From: an uncultured Bacilli bacterium
Lineage (GTDB): Bacteria > Bacillota_I > Bacilli_A > RF39 > UBA660
Assembly (NCBI GenBank): GCA_947631345.1
Contig: CANRKW010000076.1
Location: 1 to 5,292 of the forward strand
Reading direction: 5' to 3'
Length of the DNA stretch: 5,292 nucleotides
Shown piece after piece: positions 1 to 5,116 of the stretch. The notes beneath the pieces are model-generated. The model was not told the origin of the DNA, searched no databases, and worked only from the letters and a program-made list of their open reading frames with translations. The position numbers and the translations under genes are program-made. Every line of letters begins with the position of its first letter. The first letter of the stretch is position 1.

Positions 1-1251
1 TATAAAACATTAAAAGATTTTGAAAAAGTAAGATTTGATAAAATAATAAATGCAACTGGAACACAAGATGATTATGAGACAAGTTTAAAAGATTTAATAA
101 ATTGGTTAGAAAGATATTATAAGAAACAAGTAGTAATATTAATAGACGAATATGATGTACCAATACAAGAAGGATACTTAAATGGCTATTACAAAAAAGT
201 AATAAATTTAATGAGAGGATTTATAAGTACATTAAAAGATAATAATAAAATAAGACTTGTAGTATTTACTGGAGTACTTATAGTAAGTAAAGAAAGTTTA
301 TTTAGTGATTTAAATAATGTAGATGTATGTACAATGATGAGTCAAAATTACAATGAGGCATTTGGTTTTACTGAAAGTGAAACAAAAGAATTACTAGAAT
401 ATTATGATTTAAAACTAACTAGTGAAGTAAAAGATTATTATGATGGTTATAACTTTAAAGAAGTATCTATATATAACCCGTGGAGTATATTAAAATATGC
501 AAGAGAAAAAGAATTAAATTCATATTGGATAAATACTTCTGCTGGAGAATTAATACAAGATTTAATAACTAAAATGAATGGAGAAAATAAAGCAAAAATA
601 TTTGAATTATTAGAAGGAGAAAGTAAAAACTTTAGGTATAATGAAAAACTAACATATATTGATTTTGACGAATATAATAATATAAATACAGTATTAAATT
701 TATTATATGCAAGTGGATATTTAACATTTGATAAAACTATAAATGATATGAATTATTATAAAATACCAAATAATGAAGTAAAAGAATCTTTAGCAGTAAT
801 AATGCAAAGAGCAATATTTAATGGAGATTTAACAGAAGAAGAAAATGCAAATTTTATAGAAAATATATTAAATAAAGAAACAGAAAAAGTAGAAATATAC
901 TTAAATAATTTATTAAAAAGTTTGAGTTTCTTTGATGTAATAAATGAAAGTAATTATCAAAACTTTTTACTTGGAATTTTAACAACTTTAAATAGTAAAT
1001 ACATAATAAAAGGAAATAGAGAAAGTGGAAATGGAAGAAGTGATATACTAATAGAAGACAAAAAAAGAGAAAGAGGAATCATTATAGAGTTAAAAGTTGC
1101 TAAAAAAGAAAGTGAAATAAAGAGTAAGATATTAGAAGCAAAGAAACAAATAAAGAAAAATAAATATATAGAAGAACTTGAATTAGATAAAGTAAAAGAT
1201 AAAAAAGAAATGATAATAGTTTTCTATAAAAAGAAAGTTGTAGTAAAATAA
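1..1251 (+). CDS. AAA-ATPase-like / PD-(D/E)XK nuclease family protein, 5' end missing
   Basis: The frame is open from base 1 to the TAA at 1249-1251, giving 416 residues of a protein whose start lies outside the window. An ATG at 211 exists, but the homologous part begins well before it, so it is not the start. Seen: a Walker B-like strand VVILIDEYDVPI (residues 44-55 of the fragment), a TGVLIVSKES sensor-like segment (about 90-99), DYYDGYNF and YNPWSIL (about 145-164), then a C-terminal nuclease core with GNGRSDILI (Asp 348) and IIIELKVAK (Glu 363, Lys 365), the D...ExK pattern of PD-(D/E)XK enzymes. This matches the AAA-ATPase-like (PF09820) plus DUF1703/PF08011 family, usually well over 500 residues, so the N-terminal portion with Walker A is what is cut off. 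The biological role of the family is not established. It is common and often multi-copy in gut anaerobes. The gene is co-directional with nusB but 65 bp apart, with a promoter in between, so it is probably a separate unit. No terminator is visible after it. Confidence 0.9.
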   Translation, partial: YKTLKDFEKVRFDKIINATGTQDDYETSLKDLINWLERYYKKQVVILIDEYDVPIQEGYLNGYYKKVINLMRGFISTLKDNNKIRLVVFTGVLIVSKESLFSDLNNVDVCTMMSQNYNEAFGFTESETKELLEYYDLKLTSEVKDYYDGYNFKEVSIYNPWSILKYAREKELNSYWINTSAGELIQDLITKMNGENKAKIFELLEGESKNFRYNEKLTYIDFDEYNNINTVLNLLYASGYLTFDKTINDMNYYKIPNNEVKESLAVIMQRAIFNGDLTEEENANFIENILNKETEKVEIYLNNLLKSLSFFDVINESNYQNFLLGILTTLNSKYIIKGNRESGNGRSDILIEDKKRERGIIIELKVAKKESEIKSKILEAKKQIKKNKYIEELELDKVKDKKEMIIVFYKKKVVVK

Positions 1252-1285
1252 ATTATTATGTTCTATAGAATTTTATATAATTAAA

Positions 1286-1294
1286 TGCTATAAT
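1286..1294 (+). promoter_or_regulatory. Extended -10 promoter for the nusB-xseAB operon
   Basis: TATAAT at 1289-1294 is a perfect -10 box and is preceded by TG at 1286-1287, one base away, which makes an extended -10 element. No good -35 box is found at normal spacing, as expected for extended -10 promoters. A start near 1301 would leave an untranslated leader of only about 16 nt holding the AAGGAG ribosome binding site (1306-1311). Inferred from sequence alone. Confidence 0.6.
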
Positions 1295-1316
1295 TAAAAA
1301 GAAATAAGGAGTAAGT

Positions 1317-1727
1317 ATGAGTGTTACAAGAAGCGAATTAAGAGAAAAAATAATGACTATATTATATCAAATATACATATATAGAAAAGATAATATAGAA
1401 TATAATATAGATAATGTAATATTAGAAAATAAAGTAAATGGGAATAAATTTGTAGAAAATATAGTAAAAGAAAGTATAAATAAAGAAAAAGAATTAGACG
1501 AATTAATAAATAAATATATGAAAAATTGGACTATAGATAGATTAGGACTTTTGGACAAAGCAATATTTAGAATGAGCTTATATGAATTACTATATACAAA
1601 TACTCCTCATATAGTAAGTATAAATGAAGGAATAAATTTATCTAAAAAATATAGTGATGAACATGTAACAAAAATGCTCAATGCAGTATTAGATGGAGTA
1701 TTAAATAATGAGGTAGAAGATGAATGA
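1317..1727 (+). CDS. nusB: Transcription antitermination factor NusB
   Basis: A 136-residue all-alpha protein of normal NusB length. NusB binds boxA RNA with NusE (ribosomal protein S10) and promotes processive transcription of rRNA operons. Seen: an N-terminal helix with the typical RSELREKIMTILYQ start (5-18), the signature WTIDRLGLLDKAIFRMSLYELL (given here by its key residues Trp71, Asp74, Arg75, Glu90), the INEGINLSKKY segment (102-112) that corresponds to the family's INEAVELAKKY, and the C-terminal KMLNAVLDGVL helix (119-129). The start at 1317 is fixed by AAGGAG at 1306-1311, five bases upstream, and by fit to the family N-terminus. It is the first gene of an operon with xseA and xseB. 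Its TGA stop (1725-1727) lies inside xseA, giving an 8-bp overlap that suggests translational coupling. The middle (about 24-65) is unusually rich in Asn, Ile, Lys and Glu, probably reflecting AT pressure. Confidence 0.95.
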   Translation: MSVTRSELREKIMTILYQIYIYRKDNIEYNIDNVILENKVNGNKFVENIVKESINKEKELDELINKYMKNWTIDRLGLLDKAIFRMSLYELLYTNTPHIVSINEGINLSKKYSDEHVTKMLNAVLDGVLNNEVEDE

Positions 1728-2913
1728 TATATATTTATCAGTAACTGACTTAAATAATTATATAAAAGATATAGTAGATAAAGATAGATTCTTAAGTTAT
1801 GTTACTATAAAAGGAGAAATAAGTAATTTAAAATTTCATACTAGAGGGCATCTTTATTTTAGTTTAAAAGACGAAACAAGTAAAATAAATGCTGTTATGT
1901 TTAATTATACAAAATATAACCTTCCATTTACTCCAAAAGATGGTATGAAAGTAAATGTAAAAGGGAAAGTTAGTGTTTTTGTGGGTGGTGGAAGCTATCA
2001 AATTACAGTAACTAGTATGGAAGAAGATGGAGTAGGAAACTTATATATATTATTTGAAGAATTAAAGAAAAAACTAAGTTTAGAAGGCCTATTTGATGAA
2101 AGTCATAAAAAGAAGTTACCAAGAATACCTAAAAAGATAGGTGTAATAACTGCCCCGACTGGTGCTGCTGTAAGAGATATAATAACTACTATAAATAGAC
2201 GTTTTCCACTTGCTGAAATAATACTTTTTCCTTCTTTAGTACAAGGAGATGGAGCTAAAGAAAATATAGTAAAAATGCTTAGTATTGCAGATAAAAGTGA
2301 CGTTGACGTTATTATTTTAGGAAGAGGTGGAGGATCTATTGAAGACTTATGGGCTTTTAATGAGGAAGTAGTAGCGCGTGCAATATATAATACAAATAAA
2401 CCTATAGTAAGTGCAGTAGGACACGAAATTGACTACACAATAAGTGATTTTGTAGCAGATTTAAGAGCTCCAACTCCAACTGCAGGAGCAGAACTAGTAG
2501 TACCTAGTCAACTTGAAATAATAAGATACTTAACTACATATAAATCAAGACTCGTAAGTGTAGTAACAAAACAGTTAGAAACATACCAAAATATAGTAAA
2601 TAAATATAAAAATAACTATATATTAACAAATCCATTATCTATGTATCAAATAGAAGAACAAAAACTAGATAATTTAATAGAAAAACTAAATAATATAATA
2701 AAATATAATATAGAAAAAAATACAAATAATTTAGAAAATATAAAAACTAAATTAGAATTATTAAATCCAATTAATATATTAGATAAAGGTTATTCTGTAA
2801 CTTTAGTAAATGGTAAAATAGTAAAAAGTATAAAAGAAGTAAATATAAAAGATAAAATAACTACTAAATTTAAAGATGGTGTAGTATTAAGTGAAGTAAG
2901 TGAGGTGAAATAA
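1720..2913 (+). CDS. xseA: Exodeoxyribonuclease VII large subunit
   Basis: A 397-residue catalytic subunit of exonuclease VII, the metal-independent nuclease that degrades single-stranded DNA from both ends to oligonucleotides in DNA repair. Seen in order: an N-terminal OB-fold for ssDNA binding (about 4-100, including IKGEISNLKFH and GHLYFSLKD), then the catalytic domain with GVITAPTGAAVRDI (141-154), GRGGGSIEDLWAFNEE (201-216), SAVGHEIDYTISDFVADLRA (231-250) and PTPTAGAE (251-258). A long Asn/Lys/Glu-rich helical stretch follows (about 265-345), probably the coiled arm that binds XseB, and then the C-terminal motif LNPINILDKGYSV (348-360). It is shorter than the 456 residues of the E. coli protein, mainly in the helical arm, but all conserved motifs remain. 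The start at 1720 has GAGGT at 1710-1714 inside nusB. The TAA stop directly abuts the xseB ATG. Confidence 0.97.
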   Translation: MNDIYLSVTDLNNYIKDIVDKDRFLSYVTIKGEISNLKFHTRGHLYFSLKDETSKINAVMFNYTKYNLPFTPKDGMKVNVKGKVSVFVGGGSYQITVTSMEEDGVGNLYILFEELKKKLSLEGLFDESHKKKLPRIPKKIGVITAPTGAAVRDIITTINRRFPLAEIILFPSLVQGDGAKENIVKMLSIADKSDVDVIILGRGGGSIEDLWAFNEEVVARAIYNTNKPIVSAVGHEIDYTISDFVADLRAPTPTAGAELVVPSQLEIIRYLTTYKSRLVSVVTKQLETYQNIVNKYKNNYILTNPLSMYQIEEQKLDNLIEKLNNIIKYNIEKNTNNLENIKTKLELLNPINILDKGYSVTLVNGKIVKSIKEVNIKDKITTKFKDGVVLSEVSEVK

Positions 2914-3132
2914 ATGGAAGAAACATTTGAAAGTGCTTTATTAAAATTAGAAGGAATAATAAGAGAATTAGAAAAAGGAGAAATACCACTAGATGATATG
3001 GTGAAAAAATACACAGAAGCAACTAATTTAGTAAAATTCTGTTCCCAAAAATTGGAAAATGCAAATGAAACAGTAAATAAAATACTAAATAGTGATGGAA
3101 CACTAAGTGAATTTAATACAGAAAAGGAATAA
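2914..3132 (+). CDS. xseB: Exodeoxyribonuclease VII small subunit
   Basis: A 72-residue accessory subunit. Several copies of XseB bind the helical arm of XseA to make active exonuclease VII. Seen: the family pattern FESALLKLEGIIRELEKGE (5-23), IPLDDMVKKYTEA (24-36), then FCSQKLENANETV (43-55), equivalent to the conserved CxxxLxxAExxV helix. The last 17 or so residues are a polar tail. It starts at the base following the xseA stop, with AGGTGA (2903-2908) inside the xseA 3' end as ribosome binding site, so the two subunits are almost certainly translationally coupled. Its stop codon (3130-3132) merges with the 5' arm of the operon terminator. Confidence 0.95.
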   Translation: MEETFESALLKLEGIIRELEKGEIPLDDMVKKYTEATNLVKFCSQKLENANETVNKILNSDGTLSEFNTEKE

Positions 3133-3159
3133 ACTACCAGTAAATAATTGGTAGTTTTT
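3131..3159 (+). terminator. Intrinsic terminator of the nusB-xseAB operon
   Basis: AAACTACCA (3131-3139) pairs perfectly with TGGTAGTTT (3149-3157), giving a 9-bp stem with a 9-nt loop, and the 3' arm runs into T5 (3155-3159). It starts within the xseB stop codon, so the operon ends here and spoIVB is likely a separate or read-through unit. Confidence 0.82.
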
Positions 3160-3201
3160 AAATTAATTAAAAGTAAATAATATAACTAGAGGTGAAGAAA
3201 A

Positions 3202-4176
3202 ATGAAGAAATATTTAATTTCACTACTAATGTTAATTATATTTCCTATAAATTTATTTGCCTATTCTGAAAATATCATATTAGGTGGAAAAAATATAGGA
3301 ATAGAAATAGAAAGTGAAGGATTAGTTGTAGTAGGTTTTTACAAAGTTAATGATAAATATATAGGTAGTGAAAACTTAAAAATTGGTGATGTTTTACTAG
3401 AAGTAGAAGGAATTAGTGTTAATTCAATTGACGAATTAAGTAAAATACTAGACGATAATGTAGAAAAAAAGGATGTAAATATTAAAATTAAAAGAAGTGA
3501 TAAAATAATAAATACTAAATTAACTTTAGTAAAAGAAGGAGATATATATAAAACAGGATTATATGTAAAAGAAAAAGTTACAGGTATTGGTACTTTAACT
3601 TATATAGATCCAGAAACTAGAATATATGGTGCTTTAGGACATAGTATTATACTAAATGAAACAAATACTAAAGTTGAAGTGAAAAATGGTAAAATATATT
3701 CTTCTTATGTTAATGGAATAGATAGGAGTATAGATGGACAAGTTGGAAGCAAAAATGCAACAATACTTTATAATCAAATACTTGGTTCAATAAAAGAAAA
3801 TGATGAAGTTGGTATTTATGGAACATATGACGAAGAAATAAATAAAGATGAACTAATTCCAGTAGCAAAATGGAGTGATATACATAAAGGAGATGCCTCA
3901 ATTTATACAATAACTGAAAGTGATACAGTAAGTGAATACAAAATAAATATAACAAAAATAAATAAAGACTTAATAGATACTAATAAATCTATATCATTTG
4001 AAGTAATAGATGAAAACCTAATTGAAAAAAGTGGTGGTATAGTACAAGGTATGAGTGGAAGCCCCATAGTCCAAGATGGTAAAATTATAGGTGCAGTAAC
4101 ACACGTACTTGTGGATGATGTAACAAGAGGATATGCTGTATTTATAAGAACAATGTTAGAAGAAGGAGAAAATTAA
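3202..4176 (+). CDS. spoIVB: SpoIVB serine peptidase (family S55), short form
   Basis: A 324-residue SpoIVB-type peptidase. In Bacillus it is made in the forespore, crosses into the space between the two membranes and cleaves SpoIVFA, releasing SpoIVFB to process pro-sigma-K. Seen: an N-terminal hydrophobic signal/anchor (4-20), a PDZ domain (about 28-110, with LKIGDVLLEVEGISV at 59-73), and the S55 domain beginning GIGTLTYIDPETRIYGALGH (128-147). The Ser motif IVQGMSGSPIV spans 280-290 and GAVTHVLVDD 297-306. His147 and Ser285 fit the catalytic His and Ser of SpoIVB; Asp270, fifteen residues before the Ser, fits the third residue reported for the Bacillus enzyme (from memory: His236, Asp363, Ser378). 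The Bacillus protein is about 426 residues, so this one lacks roughly 100, mainly between membrane anchor and PDZ. The start has AGAGGTGA at 3188-3195, six bases upstream. No clear sigma-G or sigma-F promoter was found. It is followed by a terminator, not by spo0A. Confidence 0.94.
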   Translation: MKKYLISLLMLIIFPINLFAYSENIILGGKNIGIEIESEGLVVVGFYKVNDKYIGSENLKIGDVLLEVEGISVNSIDELSKILDDNVEKKDVNIKIKRSDKIINTKLTLVKEGDIYKTGLYVKEKVTGIGTLTYIDPETRIYGALGHSIILNETNTKVEVKNGKIYSSYVNGIDRSIDGQVGSKNATILYNQILGSIKENDEVGIYGTYDEEINKDELIPVAKWSDIHKGDASIYTITESDTVSEYKINITKINKDLIDTNKSISFEVIDENLIEKSGGIVQGMSGSPIVQDGKIIGAVTHVLVDDVTRGYAVFIRTMLEEGEN

Positions 4177-4200
4177 AAAGTATTGAAAAATACTTTTTTT
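4175..4200 (+). terminator. Intrinsic terminator of spoIVB
   Basis: AAAAAGTATT (4175-4184) pairs perfectly with AATACTTTTT (4189-4198) around a GAAA tetraloop of the stable GNRA class. The 3' arm merges into T7 (4194-4200). It overlaps the spoIVB TAA (4174-4176). Because the stem is A-rich then T-rich it may also work on the minus strand, as a stop for transcription from the leftward HTH gene. Confidence 0.87.
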
Positions 4201-4258
4201 GTATATTTATAAATATTTAAAAATTACTTTTGTAAACAATTTATCTCATTAAAAATTG

Positions 4259-4360
4259 ATGCTATTACAGGTAGTAAAATTCAATGAAAAGCAAAAGTGG
4301 GTGCAAAAAGGTGCAAACTATGTTGTAAATGCCGATTTTATGGGCAATATAATGGATTAA
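4259..4360 (+). CDS. Possible 33-codon small ORF or coding remnant, unrecognised
   Basis: ATG at 4259 to TAA at 4358-4360 gives 33 residues beginning MLLQVVKFNEKQKWVQ and ending VVNADFMGNIMD. I do not recognise it. There is no Shine-Dalgarno sequence before the ATG, and an in-frame TAA lies at 4250, so if it is real it is either weakly translated or the tail of a decayed gene. In its favour, the composition is visibly richer in G than the flanking sequence and the residue mix (Trp, Gly, Ala, Val) looks protein-like. Against it, the length is short enough for chance and another frame here is also open. It contains GTGCAAA twice (4301-4307 and 4311-4317), exactly 10 bases apart. The rest of the 4201-4385 spacer is AT-rich and shows nothing else I can support. 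Confidence 0.25.
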   Translation: MLLQVVKFNEKQKWVQKGANYVVNADFMGNIMD

Positions 4361-4385
4361 ATTAAAATGCTTAATAGTGATAAAA

Positions 4386-4838
4386 TTATTTACCACAATT
4401 ATTATTTTTAGGATAAGGATTTTTAATATTTACTAAACCTAATATATAATCAACACTAGTATTATAATATTCTGCTAAAGTTATTAAATGATAAATAGGT
4501 GTTTTTCTAATATTACTCTCATATTTTGAATATTGTTCTTGAGTTGTTTTTAATATTTTTGCTAAATCTTTTTGAGTTAAGTTATTTTCTTTTCTTAACT
4601 CTTTTATTTTTAAATTATATTCTTTATTTTTATTATAAGAAGTGAATTTATTAGATAAACCTAATATATAATCTGTACTTGTTTGATAGAAAAATGCTAA
4701 AGTTACTAAATGATTAATAGGTAAATATCTTATACCTAATTCATATCTACAATATTGTTCTCTAGTTGTATTTAAAATATTAGCAATATCTTTTTGAAGT
4801 AAGTCTTTATCTTCTCTTAAATCTTTTAATCTTAACAT
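4386..4838 (-). CDS. Tandem double XRE-family helix-turn-helix DNA-binding protein
   Basis: A 150-residue protein of two complete Cro/C1-type HTH domains. Domain 1 (residues 2-63) and domain 2 (76-137) align without gaps at an offset of 74, with 37 of 63 positions identical by hand count, joined by a polar linker (about 64-74). Each has the Q-K-D-[IL]-A HTH entry (QKDIANIL 15-22, QKDLAKIL 89-96), an EQYxxYE segment, and the closing SxDYILGL (54-61 and 128-135). The short Lys/Asn-rich tail has no effector domain. The frame can be opened as far as 4886, but the start at 4838 is preferred: it has GGAAGTGA (plus-strand 4844-4851) five bases upstream, and domain 1 begins at once. It probably acts as a repressor or autoregulator binding close or tandem half-sites as a single chain. 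It is divergent from the leader and exported-protein unit on its right, a usual arrangement for a local regulator. Target and inducer are unknown. Confidence 0.88.
   Translation of the reverse strand: MLRLKDLREDKDLLQKDIANILNTTREQYCRYELGIRYLPINHLVTLAFFYQTSTDYILGLSNKFTSYNKNKEYNLKIKELRKENNLTQKDLAKILKTTQEQYSKYESNIRKTPIYHLITLAEYYNTSVDYILGLVNIKNPYPKNNNCGK
4428..4616 (-). repeat. Second copy of the intragenic HTH duplication
   Basis: It encodes residues 75-137 of the double-HTH protein. It pairs with 4650-4838 at a constant offset of 222 bp (74 codons). The two copies still share identical DNA stretches, for example CCTAATATATAATC at 4438-4451 and 4660-4673, which shows common descent. Confidence 0.85.
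4650..4838 (-). repeat. First copy of the intragenic HTH duplication
   Basis: It encodes residues 1-63, including the start codon. Protein identity to the second copy is about 59 percent, without gaps. Differences cluster around residues 34-42, just after the predicted recognition-helix region, so the two domains may read different half-sites. Confidence 0.85.
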
Positions 4839-4843
4839 TATTT

Positions 4844-4851
4844 TCACTTCC
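4844..4851 (-). promoter_or_regulatory. Ribosome binding site that sets the HTH gene start
   Basis: On the minus strand GGAAGTGA lies five bases before the ATG at 4838 and differs from the ideal GGAGGTGA at one base. An upstream in-frame ATG (Met 12 of the longer reading) overlaps this site, and the earlier ATGs have no comparable site. This supports the shorter 150-residue protein. Confidence 0.7.
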
Positions 4852-4872
4852 ATATTCATTATTTCATAAGTC

Positions 4873-4887
4873 ATTGATAAAATCAAT
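4873..4887. promoter_or_regulatory. Perfect inverted repeat, candidate operator of the HTH protein
   Basis: ATTGAT (4873-4878) and ATCAAT (4882-4887) form a perfect 6-bp inverted repeat around AAA. The 15-bp site lies 35 bp upstream of the HTH start and 28 bp upstream of the forward -35 box, in the shared divergent region. That size and position suit an XRE-type operator. A copy of TGATAAAA (4875-4882) recurs at 4902-4909. AT-rich sequence makes such repeats common, so this is only a candidate. I could not place a convincing minus-strand promoter for the HTH gene. Confidence 0.35.
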
Positions 4888-4914
4888 TAAGATGTAAAAG
4901 CTGATAAAAAGATG

Positions 4915-4943
4915 TTGACTTGATATAAAAATGAGTATAAAAT
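4915..4943 (+). promoter_or_regulatory. Sigma-A-type promoter for the leader and exported-protein unit
   Basis: The -35 box TTGACT (4915-4920, five of six consensus) is followed after 17 bp by TAAAAT (4938-4943, five of six). TATAAA at 4936-4941 is an alternative -10 box at 15 bp. Transcription would begin near 4950, leaving a leader of about 165 nt before the exported-protein gene and containing the small ORF, the G8 tract and the hairpin. Confidence 0.62.
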
Positions 4944-4978
4944 TAAAATATAAGAAAAATAAAAGGAGAAAGATAGAT

Positions 4979-5032
4979 ATGAAGTTAACTAGAGAATTTG
5001 TACAATATTTTGCACCGGGGGGGGTAATTTAG
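4979..5032 (+). CDS. Leader ORF of 17 codons with an internal G8 tract
   Basis: ATG (4979) to TAG (5030-5032) encodes MKLTREFVQYFAPGGVI. It has a genuine-looking ribosome binding site, AAGGAG at 4963-4968, ten bases before the ATG, and follows a good promoter, so it is probably translated. It is too short to be a usual enzyme and has no run of one amino acid such as classical biosynthetic attenuators carry. The eight G of codons 13-16 (5017-5024) are the odd feature. With seven G the frame would meet TAA at once; with nine or six it would run on to TAA at 5068-5070. It could be a regulatory leader peptide, a frameshifted gene start, or a decayed gene. I do not recognise the peptide. Confidence 0.5.
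   Translation: MKLTREFVQYFAPGGVI
5017..5024 (+). repeat. Homopolymer run of eight G
   Basis: Eight consecutive G occur in a window where G runs longer than four are otherwise absent. The run lies inside the leader ORF, downstream of the promoter and upstream of an exported-protein gene. Tracts of this kind mutate readily by slipped-strand mispairing and are classic switches in phase-variable genes. A sequencing or assembly error in the run length cannot be excluded. Confidence 0.9.
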
Positions 5033-5062
5033 AAGCTAAAAAAACTTCATATTTTTTGCTAT

Positions 5063-5090
5063 GCACATAAGTTTTTATGTGTGATTTTTT
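5063..5090 (+). terminator. Hairpin plus T6 in the leader, candidate attenuator
   Basis: CACATAA (5064-5070) pairs with TTATGTG (5075-5081) around a GTTT loop, extendable by a G-U pair (5063/5082), and is followed after two bases by T6 (5085-5090). It sits after the leader ORF and 26 bp before the exported-protein ATG, on the same transcript, so it would act as an attenuator and not as an end-of-operon stop. The stem is short and AT-rich, so efficiency is uncertain. A second hairpin can be drawn just upstream, either GAAG 5032-5035 with CTTC 5045-5048, or AGC plus A5 (5034-5042) with T5 plus GCT (5052-5060). Confidence 0.5.
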
Positions 5091-5116
5091 GTGTGTAAGA
5101 AGGAAGGTAAAAGAAT

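Noticed and set aside
1261..1270. TTCTATAGAA palindrome between the AAA-ATPase gene and nusB, as terminator or operator
   Set aside because: As a hairpin it would have only three base pairs, and ten-base AT palindromes are expected by chance here.
2790..3014. Minus-strand open frame across the xseA/xseB junction, and similar ones within nusB and spoIVB
   Set aside because: They lie opposite well-recognised genes, have low-complexity translations, and match no family.
3160..3187. TAATAT/TATAAC (3178-3186) as a spoIVB promoter
   Set aside because: A start site from these would fall in or next to the ribosome binding site, the -35 position overlaps the terminator T tract, and no sigma-G or sigma-F consensus fits.
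4204..4215. TATTTATAAATA perfect palindrome after the spoIVB terminator
   Set aside because: Pure A/T low-complexity sequence; not distinguishable from chance.
4282..4360. Alternative frame in the 4201-4385 spacer giving a Cys-rich CKLCCKC stretch
   Set aside because: No start codon with a ribosome binding site, too short, and the Cys spacing matches no zinc motif I can name.
4839..4886. Longer N-terminus for the HTH protein (16 extra residues from the ATG complementary to 4886)
   Set aside because: The extra residues lie outside the HTH fold and the upstream ATGs lack a ribosome binding site, while the ATG at 4838 has a good one.
4858..4886. Minus-strand TTGATT with AATAAT 17 bp on as the HTH promoter
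   Set aside because: The start site would lie inside the ribosome binding site, and the -10 box lacks its first T.
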